DNA of 64,000 nt from Candidatus Cloacimonadota bacterium. Lineage in GTDB: Bacteria > Muiribacteriota > UBA6191. The position numbers and the translations under genes were made by a program. The notes below the pieces were generated by a model, which saw nothing but the letters and a program-made list of their open reading frames with translations, searched no databases and was not told the DNA's origin. This document shows positions 17,538 to 26,389 of the stretch, in pieces (the first letter of the stretch is position 1; every line of letters starts with the position of its first letter). The stretch lies in assembly GCA_023954715.1 (NCBI GenBank), contig JAGSHD010000001.1, positions 124,001 through 188,000 of the forward strand, written 5' to 3'.

Positions 17538-18200
17538 ATGAAAAACTTAAATTCAGACTTTGAGCAACGAGTTGTTATTAGACCTAAAGATTACACATGG
17601 CTTGACTCTCCAATGCCTGGTGTACAGCGTATGATGTTAGATCGAATAGGTGAAGAAAGCGGTCATGCTACAACTATAGTAAAGTTTCAAGCCAATAGTG
17701 AATTTCACGCTCATGAGCATATAGGAGGAGAAGAGTTTTTTGTACTCGAAGGGGTGTTTTCTGATGAGTTTCATGACTATCATAAGGGCACTTATGTTCG
17801 AAATCCAATCGGTACCAAACACCAACCAAAAATAGGCCCAGAAGGAGCAACTATATTAGTAAAACTTTGCCAGTTTTCAGTGGACGACACGACCTTAAAA
17901 TCAATAGACACTAGTAAAGAGTTATGGCATCCAGGGTCAATCGATGGATTACAAGTAATGCCTCTTCATCAATTTGAAGGTGAAAATGTAGCCTTAGTAA
18001 AATGGTCACCTAACACTAAATTTGTCCCTCATAAACATTTTGGTGGAGAAGAAATCTTTGTTTTAGAAGGTACTTTTTACGATGAACACGGAGCGTACCC
18101 ACAAGGTACTTGGATAAGAAGTCCTCACATGAGTAAACATCATCCCTTTACTAAAAGTGACGGGGCAATCATTTTAGTTAAAACTGGACATTTAAAGTAA
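17538..18200 (+). CDS. Double-cupin protein, ChrR-like (cupin_7)
   Basis: Two homologous cupin repeats are present. The first (residues 12-110) has EFHAHEHIGGEEFFVLEG and TYVRNPIGTKHQP; the second (125-218) has FVPHKHFGGEEIFVLEGTFY and TWIRSPHMSKHHP. Each repeat keeps the His-x-His, Glu and distal His metal-binding set, so both halves can bind metal. The sequence matches the C-terminal cupin of the anti-sigma factor ChrR, but the zinc-binding anti-sigma domain is absent. This makes it a stand-alone ChrR-type cupin, perhaps an oxidative-stress or dioxygenase-like enzyme. AAGG lies upstream of the ATG. It follows the LysR gene and ends at a strong terminator. Confidence 0.88.
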   Translation: MKNLNSDFEQRVVIRPKDYTWLDSPMPGVQRMMLDRIGEESGHATTIVKFQANSEFHAHEHIGGEEFFVLEGVFSDEFHDYHKGTYVRNPIGTKHQPKIGPEGATILVKLCQFSVDDTTLKSIDTSKELWHPGSIDGLQVMPLHQFEGENVALVKWSPNTKFVPHKHFGGEEIFVLEGTFYDEHGAYPQGTWIRSPHMSKHHPFTKSDGAIILVKTGHLK

Positions 18201-18222
18201 GTTACTAGTTTAACTCGTGAAT

Positions 18223-18256
18223 AAAAAAAAGACTCTTAAATTAAGAGTCTTTTTTT
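18223..18256. terminator. Bidirectional intrinsic terminator
   Basis: A run of eight A, the stem GACTCTT / AAGAGTC (18231-18237 with 18243-18249) and seven T form a symmetrical terminator. It serves the cupin gene on the plus strand and the small exported-protein gene on the minus strand. Confidence 0.9.
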
Positions 18257-18302
18257 AACAGAGTTTATGTTAACAATCTAAAAGACTGTCAATACACTAA
18301 GT

Positions 18303-18821
18303 TTATTTTTTAACTTCAGGGTTTAATTTATATAACTCTTGAAACTGAACCTCTGCTTTAACATCTTTTTGATCTCTAATAATCAATTTTGCAGATTTAA
18401 TATCAGTAAAAATACCTACGTAATCTTCGGTCTTAACCCATTTCCAGAATAAAAAAGACTTTAACTTACCTAATTTAATGTCTAAGTCATCTTTTTGATA
18501 ACGTACTTCTTTACCTTTAACTACCACTTCTTTTGGAAGAGTGAAAGCCTTAGAATCATAATCACAAGTCCACTTAGGTACTGTATGACAATCAACACCA
18601 CCATTTGGTTTTGGAGTACACTCTTGCTCGTACTCATAGTGACAATTACCTTCAACTTCTACGTAAAGATATGGGGTTTTTTTATTTACAGCTAGTTCTT
18701 TACGAACTAATCTCCAACTTGGATTAGCCCAAGATGTTCCTTCAATTCCATCAATCACGATATCTTGTGCTGATAAAACAGATCCTAAACTAAGTACTAG
18801 TAAAACTAAAAGATTTTTCAT
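18303..18821 (-). CDS. Small exported protein with a four-cysteine cluster
   Basis: The 172-residue product starts with a signal peptide (MKNLLVLLVLSLGSVLSA). The mature part is beta-rich and carries four cysteines close together (GNCHYEYEQECTPKPNGG, VDCHTVPKWTCDYD), probably two disulfides or a metal site. No family is recognised. I chose the ATG at 18821, which opens directly on the signal peptide and has GAGAG upstream; 14 additional in-frame codons upstream look non-coding. It stands alone between convergent terminator and rhlE. Confidence 0.75.
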   Translation of the reverse strand: MKNLLVLLVLSLGSVLSAQDIVIDGIEGTSWANPSWRLVRKELAVNKKTPYLYVEVEGNCHYEYEQECTPKPNGGVDCHTVPKWTCDYDSKAFTLPKEVVVKGKEVRYQKDDLDIKLGKLKSFLFWKWVKTEDYVGIFTDIKSAKLIIRDQKDVKAEVQFQELYKLNPEVKK

Positions 18822-18990
18822 ATATGCGCTCTCTTTCGATAAAATATTTGCCTTGTGAGACAATGTTATAATCTATGCAAGTTCGCCATGATAGTAGTTA
18901 CGACGAACTGATCGATTATACTAGAATTTTTTGAACTGTCAACATCTATAGATGGCAATAGATATGCAGTATCGAAATAGAGCAATAAAA

Positions 18991-20388
18991 CTAAGAGGGT
19001 TTATAAGATCCAGTCTTCTTTGGACGAAAATATCTCTTTTTTCTTTGTTTGGGAGCATTTTCTTCTGATTTGATCTCCTTATCTTTGTTAGAATTAGATC
19101 TAGGCTTATCTGTTGTGGCTGACTTTGGAGTTCTTCGTGGCCTTCTAGAATTTTGGGAAGGTGACTCCGAAGTATCAAAATCTTTTGGAGCTTTTGGCTT
19201 TTTAGGTTTTTTCTTTCGACTAGAGTACCTTGAAATATCTGATGGAGGAAGCTCATTAACAGGAGCAAAACTATCATGAATTTTTCGATCAAACTCTTTA
19301 TTGATTAATCTCTCTATAGCAAACAATTGTTTAACTTCATCAGCACATACCAACGATATTGCTTGTCCAGTCATACCTGCTCGACCTGTTCGACCAATTC
19401 TATGTACATAATCTTCTGGTACATGTGGTAAATCTATATTAACCACTTGTGGTAACTGATCAATATCTAAACCTCTAGCTGCAATATCTGTTGCCACTAA
19501 AATTCGGCACTCACCACTTTTAAACTCAGCTAATGCTCGAGTACGTGCACCCTGACTTTTATTACCATGGATGGCAGATGCTTGAATCTCTCTACCATTC
19601 AAAAATTTAGCCAAACGGTTTGCACCATGTTTTGTTCTACTAAAAACTAATACTTGTTTCCAGTCATGCTTTTTTATCAAATAGGCAAGTAAAGCTGGTT
19701 TTTGTTTTTTATCTACAGAATAGATGAATTGCTCAACAGTTGTTGCTGCTGCGTTACGAGGCGTAACACTAATCTCAACTGGTCTTTTTAACAAACCTTT
19801 AGCAAGATTTCGAATATCATCAGAAAAGGTAGCTGAAAACATCAAAGTTTGACGCTCTTTAGGCAAATAAGAAATAACTCTTTTTATATCATGGATAAAA
19901 CCCATATCTAACATTCGATCCGCTTCATCTAAAATCAAAACTTCAATATCTGAAAACTTTACTGCGTTTTGATTATATAGATCTAACAAGCGACCCGGTG
20001 TGGCAACTAAAATATCTACACCTTTACGCAATGCCATCATTTGTGGATTTATTTTAACTCCTCCAAAAACAACAGCACTGGTAGTCTGTAAATATTTAGA
20101 GTAAGTCTTTACACTCTCATTGATTTGCGCCGCTAGCTCTCTAGTTGGAGCTAAAACCAGTACTTTAGCATGGTTTGCTCTTACCTTTGGTTGAGTAGAT
20201 AAATACTCGAGGATAGGTAAAGTAAAAGCCGCCGTTTTACCAGTACCAGTCTGTGCAGCAGCCATAACATCTTCACCCTCAAGTACTAAAGGTATTCCTT
20301 TTGTTTGAATAGGGGATGGCTCGTCATAACCTTGATCAGCTACAGCTTTTAATAATGGCTCTGATAAACCAAGTGCTTCAAATCTCAT
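18991..20388 (-). CDS. rhlE: DEAD-box RNA helicase, RhlE type
   Basis: It unwinds RNA duplexes with ATP in the cytoplasm, typically in ribosome maturation or RNA decay. All helicase motifs are present in order: the Q motif ([14 protein letters not shown]), [67 protein letters not shown] and [10 protein letters not shown]. The core is full length (to about residue 370). The last 90 residues are a basic, Lys/Arg/Pro/Ser-rich tail, which is usual for RhlE and helps RNA binding. GGAGA precedes the ATG. It is a single gene, divergent from the first lipoprotein/FGE module. Confidence 0.95.
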   Translation of the reverse strand: MRFEALGLSEPLLKAVADQGYDEPSPIQTKGIPLVLEGEDVMAAAQTGTGKTAAFTLPILEYLSTQPKVRANHAKVLVLAPTRELAAQINESVKTYSKYLQTTSAVVFGGVKINPQMMALRKGVDILVATPGRLLDLYNQNAVKFSDIEVLILDEADRMLDMGFIHDIKRVISYLPKERQTLMFSATFSDDIRNLAKGLLKRPVEISVTPRNAAATTVEQFIYSVDKKQKPALLAYLIKKHDWKQVLVFSRTKHGANRLAKFLNGREIQASAIHGNKSQGARTRALAEFKSGECRILVATDIAARGLDIDQLPQVVNIDLPHVPEDYVHRIGRTGRAGMTGQAISLVCADEVKQLFAIERLINKEFDRKIHDSFAPVNELPPSDISRYSSRKKKPKKPKAPKDFDTSESPSQNSRRPRRTPKSATTDKPRSNSNKDKEIKSEENAPKQRKKRYFRPKKTGSYKPS

Positions 20389-20504
20389 ATATTTTCTCCG
20401 GATAATTAAAAAAGTTGGCTAATGTAACAGAGTGATCTTTGTATGTATAGTGAAACTCAATATGAAGTTATTATGGATGAATATCGTGACTTTTATTGAA
20501 AAAA

Positions 20505-20541
20505 CTTATTTACAGTCGTTAATTTTTGTGATAATTTGAAC
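20505..20541 (+). promoter_or_regulatory. Conserved upstream element of the first lipoprotein/FGE module
   Basis: This stretch contains TTATTTACA, then TCGTT and GTGATAA at fixed spacing, and matches 26 of 37 positions with the segment at 26304-26340 upstream of the second copy of the module. Its conserved position, about 60 bases before the start codon, suggests a shared promoter or regulator site. Confidence 0.45.
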
Positions 20542-20602
20542 AAAACCTAAACAAAATGAGCTGTTTTTGTGCGAATACAAACAAATACACACAAACTTCA
20601 AT

Positions 20603-22405
20603 ATGATAAACAATAAAATATTACTAACTATTTCAACAGTATTAACACTACTATCTCTTCATGGATGTGGATCGTCATCAGGGTCAGGGAGCGCACAAGT
20701 CGCTTCATCAAACTCTATATCCGGAATAATTGCTAGAGGTAGAGCAGTAAACAACAAAACCGTATTTTTGTTGGATTCTAATTTAAATGAGCTAACTACT
20801 AGCAAGACAGATACCAGTGGAAACTATACTCTAGTCCTACCAGACGATCAAACTAGCTTTTTTGTAAAATCAGAGGAGTTAATGTCATTTGTGGAGAGTA
20901 AGTCTGATAATTCTAATCTAGTGGTTCATCTCAACCCAATTACAACCTTTGCTACCAACGAGGTCCTTAAGTTGCCATTAGGCCAAAGAACAAAAGCTAG
21001 CTTTGAATCAAAAGGGCAAGAAGTAGTCAATAAAGTACTAGGGTCTAATACTAGTTTCGAATCTTTCAACAATGATCTGTCATTCGTTGCTGCAACGGAC
21101 GTGTCCAACACTGAGCCGTCAGTGGCAGACATGATCTTAGATGGTTTACAAGAAAAGGCCGAAACCAAAAATCTGAGTCAACTCGAACTCATCCAAGAAT
21201 ATAAATATAGTACCAATGCCTGTGACCAAAACGGTTTGTTAAGTGATGACATCTTCGGTACAAGTCTATTAGCAAACATATCCAAAAATAAGGTGCCAGC
21301 CTCACAAATTCAACAAGCGATTCACAGTAAAACATCGCAATCTATCTCTTATTCTTCTGATAATGCTGTTGTTAGAATCTTTAGTAAATTTTCAAAGCGT
21401 TTCTCCGATGACATTCCAATAAACATCAAGCAGATAGCATTAACTGCATTCAAAAAATCTATATACAAAGTTATTCAAGATGAACTCTCAAATCAAAATG
21501 TATGTAGTCTGTCTGAATTAAATCCAAATGCTCTTACTAACCTTGTATCTAATTTAGAGGGTCTGCTATCTGAAAATATAGTAAATATTTCAAAAAGACT
21601 CTCTATGTCTGATATCGGGCAACAAGCAAAAGATTTAGTTTTGCTAAATGCAGTAATACAGAGTTCAAACATTGCTTCTCAGCTAAATATAAGCTCTCCT
21701 CTATCTGATACTGTTATGACTGTGGGTAAAAACTTATCTTCTGATATCTTAACTCAATCAGAAACAGTCTTGAATCAACAGCTAAGCAATACTCCAAATG
21801 ATTTTACTAGCGTCTTAAACTCCAGTGCCGTTAAAAACCTAGCTGGGTTTACTAAAAACAAAAGAAGTGAACTTGTCAAAAATCCAATTGTTAAAGACTC
21901 AGTAAAATCTAAAATACCTGAAACTTCGAGCCTTTTACAAATCGATGTTAAAAACTTAAGTAGTGACTCAAGTCAATCACGTCCTGAACTTACGGCCAAA
22001 AAAGTTGAACTTTCTTTTTCAAAGGTCTCTAACAGAAGGGTGTCTGGCTCAGTTAACATCAGTAGAGCATCTATTGAAGATGACTTTGATACCTATAATC
22101 TATATTGGGGAGCAAGTCCAACCATCAAATTATCAAATCATCCAGTAATCGCCAAAATTGATAAAACTTCAGACTCGCTAATTTACAATTTGACAGGTGT
22201 AATTATACCCCTTAGAGCAAAGTACATCCTTGTACACACTGAAAAAAACTTACAAACAAGTAGGGCGATTGCTTTTGATAAGATCCTAAAGTTGGCTAAC
22301 TCTCATAAACTACATTTGGTACCAACTTCTATACATAATTCACCTAGTACATCTGTACAAGTCATCACACTAAATACACCTCACTCGACAATACAAGTTA
22401 ACTAA
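20603..22405 (+). CDS. Lipoprotein of tandem lipoprotein/FGE module, copy 1
   Basis: The start MINNKILLTISTVLTLLSLH ends in a lipobox (LHGC, Cys22) followed by a Gly/Ser-rich spacer, so an envelope lipoprotein is expected. Residues 40-110 look like a carboxypeptidase-regulatory or transthyretin-type beta-sandwich (SGIIARGRAVNNKTVFLLD, SGNYTLVLP). A long helical, Ser/Asn/Gln-rich middle part follows. Residues 480-560 form a second beta domain with YNLYWGASPT, similar to FN3-like segments in the partner protein. It is a clear paralogue of the 26390-28204 product along its whole length. I use the ATG at 20603, since the 12 upstream codons do not fit a signal peptide. It is probably in an operon with the next gene, 22 bases downstream. 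Function unknown, likely surface adhesion or assembly. Confidence 0.75.
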   Translation: MINNKILLTISTVLTLLSLHGCGSSSGSGSAQVASSNSISGIIARGRAVNNKTVFLLDSNLNELTTSKTDTSGNYTLVLPDDQTSFFVKSEELMSFVESKSDNSNLVVHLNPITTFATNEVLKLPLGQRTKASFESKGQEVVNKVLGSNTSFESFNNDLSFVAATDVSNTEPSVADMILDGLQEKAETKNLSQLELIQEYKYSTNACDQNGLLSDDIFGTSLLANISKNKVPASQIQQAIHSKTSQSISYSSDNAVVRIFSKFSKRFSDDIPINIKQIALTAFKKSIYKVIQDELSNQNVCSLSELNPNALTNLVSNLEGLLSENIVNISKRLSMSDIGQQAKDLVLLNAVIQSSNIASQLNISSPLSDTVMTVGKNLSSDILTQSETVLNQQLSNTPNDFTSVLNSSAVKNLAGFTKNKRSELVKNPIVKDSVKSKIPETSSLLQIDVKNLSSDSSQSRPELTAKKVELSFSKVSNRRVSGSVNISRASIEDDFDTYNLYWGASPTIKLSNHPVIAKIDKTSDSLIYNLTGVIIPLRAKYILVHTEKNLQTSRAIAFDKILKLANSHKLHLVPTSIHNSPSTSVQVITLNTPHSTIQVN

Positions 22406-22427
22406 ACTATCTCTACAAGGACCAAAC

Positions 22428-25400
22428 ATGAACTTACTAAAAAAAATCTTAACTCTCAGTATTTTGCTAGTTAATACTGCTTTTGCCACTAATGATGATT
22501 TCTTTCATTACAATGGGCTCTTTGTCGATCAAAATCAACAAGCCTTATTAGGTACATCAACTGATAGTATTACTGTATCTCTTTATTCAACGCCTACCAA
22601 CGGAGTTGCGCAATACTCTCAAGTGTTTAGTGCAGTTAAGGTTATCAATGGAGCCTTTCAACTCAAAATTGGGCCTAGTCTACCTAATCTTAATGAATAT
22701 AAATATTTAGAGTTAAACATAAACAATTCTGCTCTACCCCTTAGCCCCAGAATTGAGATCCAGACCCAAGCAAAAGTACTCGAAAGTAACAAAGTAGGGG
22801 GCTTTACAGTACAAGAGTTAATCAACCAACTTCAATCAGCTTCTAACTCCCCAAATTCTACTCAAAATGTTCAAAAAATAGTACAAAACTTTCAAGTTTC
22901 CAATCAACTAACCGCTAATCATATTGTTAACGAGTCTATTGTTACTAAATCTATTAAATTAGAAGCAAATAATCAGACTTGCTCAACTGATACAGAAGGA
23001 ACAATCCGGTACAACTTTGTATCTAAAAATGTAGAGTTTTGTGATGGTTTTTCATTTCGAAGTATTAATGCTCCTCAATCAACAAAAATAGTAAGCATTA
23101 CACCTTTCGAATCAAGGGTTAGTATCGGTTGGCATCATGTTGCTGGAACTACTAAATACAGACTATATTATGACTTAGATGAAACTGTTACTGAATCGAG
23201 TAATTTTATTGAAACTCATAACAACGGGTATTATATAGAAAATCTCCAAAACTGGTCACAGTATCATTTTGCTGTCCAAAGCTTTGATCAAAATGGTAAA
23301 AGTCAATTATCTCCAATTGAGTCTATTCAAATCGGTAAAGTAATAGATCATGTGGCAATCATACCTACTCAAAAAGCAGTAAAACTTAACTGGGAGCCCA
23401 CCGATCAAGCAACTTCCTATACGGTATTTTATGAAAAGTCACCTGAAGTTTCAACTAATAGCACAAATATTGTAACTGTTCTACCAACAATAAGCATCTC
23501 ATCATTAGAGCAATCTACAATGTATTACTTTAAGGTACAAGCCAACAAAAATAGTAAGACTAGCAGTCTTTCTACTACTTTTCATGCTATCCAGTTACCT
23601 AGGTGGATTGAACCAACTTTTGATGTAAAAATGATTAAGATTCCCAATGGATCTTTTTATCAAGGCAATAACCAAAACAATTCTAAAATAACCATTTCAA
23701 AAGATTTTTACATCAGCACCTATGAAGTAACCCAAAAACTATGGAAGTCTGTAACAGGTAACCAAATTACTTCTGAATATAGTGTCGAAATTAATGACAA
23801 TCATCCAATTTCTAACATAACTAGAGATCAAATCGTTAAAGTAGGAGGTTTCTTAGACTTATTCAACCAACGAATAGGATGTCAAACATCCAACTTTGAA
23901 ACTGACCATACCAGATATCACCCAGCCAATATAGGCCCAGGATGTTTTAGACTTCCTACTAACGCTGAATGGGAATATATGGCTACTTATGCCTTACCGA
24001 AAGATGATCGCGATTTTCCTCTGAATCAATATATGGGACCAAAATATCAGTGGCAAGTATCTCATGATATCAAGTTTACATCAGTATACAACTTGCTACC
24101 TACACCTGGAGGTTTGTATCATCTATTTGGCAATAGTAACGAGTTTATTTATGATACTTTAACAAATACAGAGCGAAATTTTGATCTAGCTAAGCTATAT
24201 ACATCTCCTATTGATCCGGTGCTGAACTATCATTCACCAAATGAGTATCTAAACTACAATATAATACGGGGAGTACAACCATATAGCATGTACACGGAGA
24301 GATCTAGATCATCCAAAGCTGGATTCCGTTTGTTAGCTACTTTACCAAGCTCTCCCACAAAAGTAACCATAAAAGAAATCACACCAACATATAAAGCATT
24401 GAATTTATCTTGGAGTACAAGCGTAGCAGCTGATAAATATGAAATCACTTTTGACACTAACAGCTCATTTTCGAAAAATCCTATAGTATTAACAACGACT
24501 TCTACTCAAATCTATATCGATCAACTAATAAATGATACAAATTATTACTTTAAAATAAGGAGTTTACAAGGAAACTTAGCATCTCTTCCATCTAAGGTAG
24601 TAAGTGCAAGTCCCAAACTTGAAATAGTCCAAAATATTTCTGGTCAAATTATTGATGGTCAAATAAATCTACAATGGGATCACAACCCTCATGCATCTGC
24701 TTATGATATATATAGAGTTATTGACTCAAGTTCTATACCTAATTTGGTGGCATCAACTAGTCTTAACCATGTTTTAATAACTAACCTTACTGATAGTAAA
24801 AATTATAAATTCATAGTTCAAGCCAAAACCAACTTAACTCAGTCACATTTTTCTAAAACTATATCAGTAGGCCTATTACCTAATTTTATCGAGCCCGTAT
24901 TAAATTATCAATTAGTATTGTTACCGGCAGGCTCAACTAGAATTAGCTATGCGACCACAGCTAACCCACACCTAAAAAGCATGATTAAAACGCTTACACT
25001 TACCAAGTCTGTTTACATCGGTAAATTTGAGTTAACTCAATCACAATGGGCATCTGTAATTTCTACTATAAATTGGCAAGACCCACAAAATCCACCAACT
25101 ACAAATAGTAACTATGTAGGCAATGACCTACCCGCATTTGGTGTTAGTATAGCTGAAGTTGTGGGATTAGGTGGATTTTTAGATAAAGTAAATACTGCTA
25201 TCGGTTGTAATCTCTCCCGCCGTCGGGATCCCCAAACTGGCAGAACGTATGATCGATATCATCCTAGGTTCGTACCACCAGGATGTTATAGGTTACCAAC
25301 CACTCAAGAATGGGAGTACATGGCGTATACTAATCAAAGTGATAAACCCTATTTAGGCCTTTTTAACTCTAATAGCAATTTCTCTGACTCTGCATGGTAC

Positions 25401-25658
25401 TTGCAAAACAGCTCTCAAGCGTTACATCCAGTGGGAAATAAACTCCCAAATAATTGGGGTGTTTATGATGTTATCGGCAATATTAGTGAGTTTGTACGTG
25501 ACCCGTTTCTATATTTTGATAGTTACAGTAATGCTATTAAAGGTGGGAGTATCTATTCGACAGAGGCTTATCAACTTCTCCCAACTTACATAAAAGACAT
25601 AGCAGCCACGACTAAATCTAATATGTCAGGTATTCGACTCGTATTTGTTGCACCTTAA
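22428..25658 (+). CDS. Exported multidomain protein with FN3-like and two FGE-sulfatase-fold domains, copy 1
   Basis: After a signal peptide (MNLLKKILTLSILLVNTAFA) comes a 110-residue beta domain (FFHYNGLFVDQNQ). Next is a short cysteine-containing segment of the kind found in tail-fibre-like proteins (GTIRYNFVSKNVEFCDGF), and then two FN3-like repeats with YRLYYDLDETV. The first FGE/SUMF1 (C-type-lectin-like) domain spans about 400-645 (MIKIPNGSFYQGN, YEVTQKLWKSV, CFRLPTNAEWEYMA, GFRLLA). Two more FN3-like repeats and a second FGE domain follow (YIGKFELTQSQWASV, CYRLPTTQEWEYMAY, GIRLVFVAP). Such exported FGE-fold proteins usually bind ligands rather than modify sulfatases. It forms a module with the preceding lipoprotein. 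The paralogue at 28209-31439 has exactly the same length, 1076 residues. Confidence 0.82.
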   Translation: MNLLKKILTLSILLVNTAFATNDDFFHYNGLFVDQNQQALLGTSTDSITVSLYSTPTNGVAQYSQVFSAVKVINGAFQLKIGPSLPNLNEYKYLELNINNSALPLSPRIEIQTQAKVLESNKVGGFTVQELINQLQSASNSPNSTQNVQKIVQNFQVSNQLTANHIVNESIVTKSIKLEANNQTCSTDTEGTIRYNFVSKNVEFCDGFSFRSINAPQSTKIVSITPFESRVSIGWHHVAGTTKYRLYYDLDETVTESSNFIETHNNGYYIENLQNWSQYHFAVQSFDQNGKSQLSPIESIQIGKVIDHVAIIPTQKAVKLNWEPTDQATSYTVFYEKSPEVSTNSTNIVTVLPTISISSLEQSTMYYFKVQANKNSKTSSLSTTFHAIQLPRWIEPTFDVKMIKIPNGSFYQGNNQNNSKITISKDFYISTYEVTQKLWKSVTGNQITSEYSVEINDNHPISNITRDQIVKVGGFLDLFNQRIGCQTSNFETDHTRYHPANIGPGCFRLPTNAEWEYMATYALPKDDRDFPLNQYMGPKYQWQVSHDIKFTSVYNLLPTPGGLYHLFGNSNEFIYDTLTNTERNFDLAKLYTSPIDPVLNYHSPNEYLNYNIIRGVQPYSMYTERSRSSKAGFRLLATLPSSPTKVTIKEITPTYKALNLSWSTSVAADKYEITFDTNSSFSKNPIVLTTTSTQIYIDQLINDTNYYFKIRSLQGNLASLPSKVVSASPKLEIVQNISGQIIDGQINLQWDHNPHASAYDIYRVIDSSSIPNLVASTSLNHVLITNLTDSKNYKFIVQAKTNLTQSHFSKTISVGLLPNFIEPVLNYQLVLLPAGSTRISYATTANPHLKSMIKTLTLTKSVYIGKFELTQSQWASVISTINWQDPQNPPTTNSNYVGNDLPAFGVSIAEVVGLGGFLDKVNTAIGCNLSRRRDPQTGRTYDRYHPRFVPPGCYRLPTTQEWEYMAYTNQSDKPYLGLFNSNSNFSDSAWYLQNSSQALHPVGNKLPNNWGVYDVIGNISEFVRDPFLYFDSYSNAIKGGSIYSTEAYQLLPTYIKDIAATTKSNMSGIRLVFVAP

Positions 25659-25697
25659 ATTACCCATGGCATACTTAGTTGTTAAAATTGGAAAATT

Positions 25698-26144
25698 ATG
25701 AAAAACCTTATATCTCTTATTGTGTTATTTTTAACACTTGGTCTTTCTACTAACTATGCTAAAGGCATCCCATTTTTACTACAGATTGATAAAAAGGGAG
25801 TTAAAGCGATCGATATTCCAAAAAAGTATAACTGGAAGTCTGCAAACTTAGAGTATCTTCATATAGGTTATGAATGGGAGCAAGTTTCATTTCTGTTCAT
25901 CCCCGTTTGGAATACCACAGGAACCTACAAAGCTTGGGTAGATACTGGTAAAGGTAAAGTACTTAATTTGAGAGCAGACCTGTTACAAGATATCTTAGAC
26001 AAAACGGGTAAATCTCTCCCTAGGCGTGCACCAATTTCATTTTGGGAAAAATATGGTGGCAAGGCTGTTGCAATACCTATATGGCTTTTCTTGTTAACAA
26101 TATACATTAGTTTCTCACACAAAAAGAACAATACAAAATCTTGA
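25698..26144 (+). CDS. Small exported or membrane protein of unknown family
   Basis: The 148-residue product has a signal peptide (about 22 residues, ending NYAKG), a short mature region with several Trp and Tyr residues (YEWEQVSFLFIPVWNTTG), and a C-terminal membrane helix (AVAIPIWLFLLTIYISF) with a positive tail. It is therefore probably a single-pass membrane protein with an outside domain. No family is recognised. It lies between the two copies of the lipoprotein/FGE module and has no counterpart after the second copy, so it either marks the duplication boundary or is an insertion. Confidence 0.6.
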   Translation: MKNLISLIVLFLTLGLSTNYAKGIPFLLQIDKKGVKAIDIPKKYNWKSANLEYLHIGYEWEQVSFLFIPVWNTTGTYKAWVDTGKGKVLNLRADLLQDILDKTGKSLPRRAPISFWEKYGGKAVAIPIWLFLLTIYISFSHKKNNTKS

Positions 26145-26303
26145 GCCTTAAACTCGACTTTTAACTTTTATTTATAAAAGCAAGTCGTTCTTATGATCGT
26201 AGCTTTCTTCAATTATTTTCTGACTTGTAAAGGCTTATCTTCTTGGTAAATATAGCTTAGCCGGCTATTTAGTAATTTAACCATACCTTAGTGTCTATTA
26301 AAA

Positions 26304-26340
26304 TTTATTTACATTCGTTCACCTTGGTGATAAGCTTACG
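26304..26340 (+). promoter_or_regulatory. Conserved upstream element of the second lipoprotein/FGE module
   Basis: It contains TTTATTTACA, TCGTT and GTGATAA at the same spacing as 20505-20541 and lies about 50 bases before the ATG of the second lipoprotein gene. Confidence 0.45.
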
Positions 26341-26389
26341 TTGATAGATCGATATAGGTATAAATATATAAACTTTAGTTAAGATTGAT

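Noticed and set aside
18939..19292. 117-codon minus-strand frame overlapping the 3' end of rhlE in another register
   Set aside because: It lies largely within the basic tail region of rhlE, has no ribosome binding site and no protein-like sequence; the rhlE frame is clearly the coding one.
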